Origin: Alphaproteobacteria bacterium | GTDB lineage: Bacteria; Pseudomonadota; Alphaproteobacteria; Puniceispirillales; UBA1172 | Direction of reading: 5' to 3' | Length of the DNA stretch: 6,697 nt | Assembly: GCA_021296375.1 (NCBI GenBank) | Contig: JAGWAQ010000093.1 | Span: 1-6,697 of the forward strand | In this document: positions 5,766 through 6,697 of the stretch, one piece after another | Layout of the letters: each line of letters begins with the position of its first letter | Position numbering within the stretch: the first letter of the stretch is position 1 | The notes under the pieces: generated by a model | Told to the model about the DNA's origin: nothing | What the model saw: only the letters and a program-made list of their open reading frames with translations | Databases searched by the model: none | Translations under genes and position numbers: made by a program

Positions 5766-6368
5766 ATGTCTTCTCGGAAAACCTCATCTCCACGCGCCTG
5801 GCAACGGATGCTGAGTGGCCGCAGGCTTGATCTCATTGACCCCTCCCCCATGGATATTGAAATCGAGGACATCGCCCACGGGCTGGCGCGGGTGGCGCGC
5901 TGGAATGGCCAGACGCGCGGCGACTGGACCTTTAGCGTGGCGCAGCACAGCGTCATGGTGGAACGACTCTTCGCCCGCCAAAACCCTGACGTGGCGCGCA
6001 AATGGCGGCTCGCTTGTCTTTTGCATGACGCGCCTGAATATGTCATCGGGGACATGATCACGCCGTTCAAAGCCATGCTTTCGGCGGAATATGGCGCTGT
6101 TGAACAACGCCTTGAGGCCGCGGTTCATATCCGCTTTGGCCTGCCCGGGGAATTGCCGGAAACCATCAAGAAAGCCATCAAGCGTGCCGATAAACTGGCG
6201 GCCTATCTGGAGGCCGTGCAACTGGCGGGGTTTTCCGAAAGCGAGGCGCGCGCCAATATCGCCCGCCCGCGGGTGGTGCCGAATTTGCGCATCAAACCAC
6301 AACCGCCGCGGGAAGCGGCGGAAGCGTATTTACGAAGATTTCGTTATCTTGGCGGCAAAACCACCTGA
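5766..6368 (+). CDS. HD-domain phosphohydrolase, YfbR-like
   Basis: The product has 200 residues and carries a complete HD metal site: His61 in SVAQHSVMV, His87-Asp88 in LLHDAPEYVIGD and Asp142 in KRADKLAAY. The block HDAPEYVIGDMITPFK closely parallels HDASEVLTGDLPTPVK of E. coli YfbR, a 5'-deoxynucleotidase. An Arg-Trp pair (45-46, in ARVARWNGQ) sits where YfbR has its Arg18-Trp19. It is therefore probably a cytosolic, divalent-metal-dependent nucleotide phosphohydrolase, though its true substrate is unknown. It differs from YfbR in carrying about 25 extra N-terminal residues (PRAWQRMLSGRRLDLIDPSP region), which look conserved-protein-like and argue for the start at 5766. The ribosome-binding site is weak (ACGGGG, about 5 nt upstream). 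The gene is divergent from the membrane coiled-coil gene and converges on the small gene at the right edge. Confidence 0.88.
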   Translation: MSSRKTSSPRAWQRMLSGRRLDLIDPSPMDIEIEDIAHGLARVARWNGQTRGDWTFSVAQHSVMVERLFARQNPDVARKWRLACLLHDAPEYVIGDMITPFKAMLSAEYGAVEQRLEAAVHIRFGLPGELPETIKKAIKRADKLAAYLEAVQLAGFSESEARANIARPRVVPNLRIKPQPPREAAEAYLRRFRYLGGKTT

Positions 6369-6381
6369 AAGCTTGACCCTG

Positions 6382-6409
6382 GCCCCAGCTCAAATGCCCC
6401 AGCTCAAAG
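6382..6409. repeat. 14-bp direct repeat x2 at a convergent gene junction
   Basis: Units gccccagctcaaat (6382-6395) and gccccagctcaaag (6396-6409) differ only at the last base. Partial, reordered pieces of the same unit (gcccca, ccccagctc) continue to about 6427. The repeat fills most of the 64-nt space between the end of the HD gene and the end of the minus-strand gene. The strand is C-rich throughout, so it does not form a classical terminator hairpin. Confidence 0.9.
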
Positions 6410-6432
6410 GCCCCAAGCCCCCAGCTCTCGGC

Positions 6433-6696
6433 CTAAGATGTTTTCAGTTCAGGCGCGGGCTTGCTGGTCAGGGGTTTCTTGCCGAAAACGGATTTTTTTG
6501 CGACCGGGGTCTGGCTGTCGTCGGTTTTCATCATCGCGGGATCAACGGCGACGGTGTTCAGCAGCACCATGGCGACCTGCAATGTTTCCAGCGCTTCATC
6601 CATGGTGGAGACCGCCTTTGTCACATTCGGGTCGTTAATCATTTCATTATCAGACGACAGTTCCCACGCCAGGGCATTGAGATTCTCGTTGATCAT
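6433..6696 (-). CDS. Small hypothetical protein at the window edge
   Basis: I do not recognise this 87-residue frame. The first 55 or so residues look helical and acidic, with an amphipathic run (ALETLQVAMVLLNTVAV). The last 30 are Lys/Pro/Thr-rich and probably disordered (TPVAKKSVFGKKPLTSKPAP). There is no Cys, signal peptide or membrane segment. The ATG is one base from the window end, so the ribosome-binding site cannot be seen and the gene may begin further upstream. Coding is supported by an open frame, natural-looking protein composition and the tail-to-tail arrangement with the HD gene. Its stop is TAG at 6433-6435. Confidence 0.55.
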   Translation of the reverse strand: MINENLNALAWELSSDNEMINDPNVTKAVSTMDEALETLQVAMVLLNTVAVDPAMMKTDDSQTPVAKKSVFGKKPLTSKPAPELKTS

Positions 6697-6697
6697 G

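Noticed and set aside
5784..6302. Minus-strand open frame of 172 codons opposite the HD-domain gene
   Set aside because: The plus strand encodes a complete HD metal site. The reverse frame has no family motifs and is a GC-driven shadow.
6303..6321. Perfect 7-bp stem, 5-nt loop hairpin (ccgccgc/gcggcgg)
   Set aside because: It lies about 45 nt inside the 3' end of the HD gene, has no U-tract after it and encodes ordinary residues. It is probably a by-product of GC-rich codons.

Overview
The window is GC-rich and densely coding. Its gene families (a YcgN-type Cys-cluster protein, a YfbR-like HD phosphohydrolase, RutF/HpaC-type flavin reductases, a FolD-type enzyme and a barrel-like outer-membrane protein) fit a Gram-negative proteobacterium, most likely an alphaproteobacterium. 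That placement rests on protein flavour alone. I see no rRNA, tRNA, CRISPR array, insertion sequence or prophage gene. Nine protein genes are supported; two of them touch or may touch the window edges.

Layout. (1) 1-416, minus: 5' part of a secreted, probably beta-barrel outer-membrane protein. (2) 490-1371, minus: a FolD-family methylene-tetrahydrofolate dehydrogenase whose active site departs from the family pattern. (3) 1378-1548: divergent control region. (4) 1549-4846, plus: a compact run of five genes, namely a flavin reductase, a YdhS-like FAD/NAD(P)-binding oxidoreductase (29-nt overlap, GTG start), a YcgN-type Cys-cluster protein (1-nt overlap), a 77-residue single-span membrane protein (11-nt overlap) and, after 48 nt, a second and different flavin reductase. 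(5) 4869-5585, minus: a membrane-anchored coiled-coil protein of unknown function, convergent with the run. (6) 5586-5765: divergent spacer holding a good sigma70-like promoter for the minus gene. (7) 5766-6368, plus: an HD-domain phosphohydrolase. (8) 6433-6696, minus: a small unknown protein at the window edge.

How the genes may work together. The overlaps in the plus-strand run imply co-transcription and translational coupling. Its content is redox-themed: two flavin reductases, one two-Rossmann flavoprotein and one metal-binding Cys-cluster protein. A flavin-reductase/flavoprotein pair is a reasonable guess, but the substrate cannot be read from the sequence. The FolD-like protein belongs to one-carbon folate metabolism and the HD protein probably to nucleotide metabolism.

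The two most unusual signals are these. The FolD-like enzyme has Gln at the position of the catalytic Lys (human Lys56), plus changes at other active-site and NADP-contact positions. Short tandem duplications recur across the window: 12-, 15- and 12-bp units, all in frame, inside the YdhS-like gene, and 13- and 14-bp units at both convergent gene junctions.
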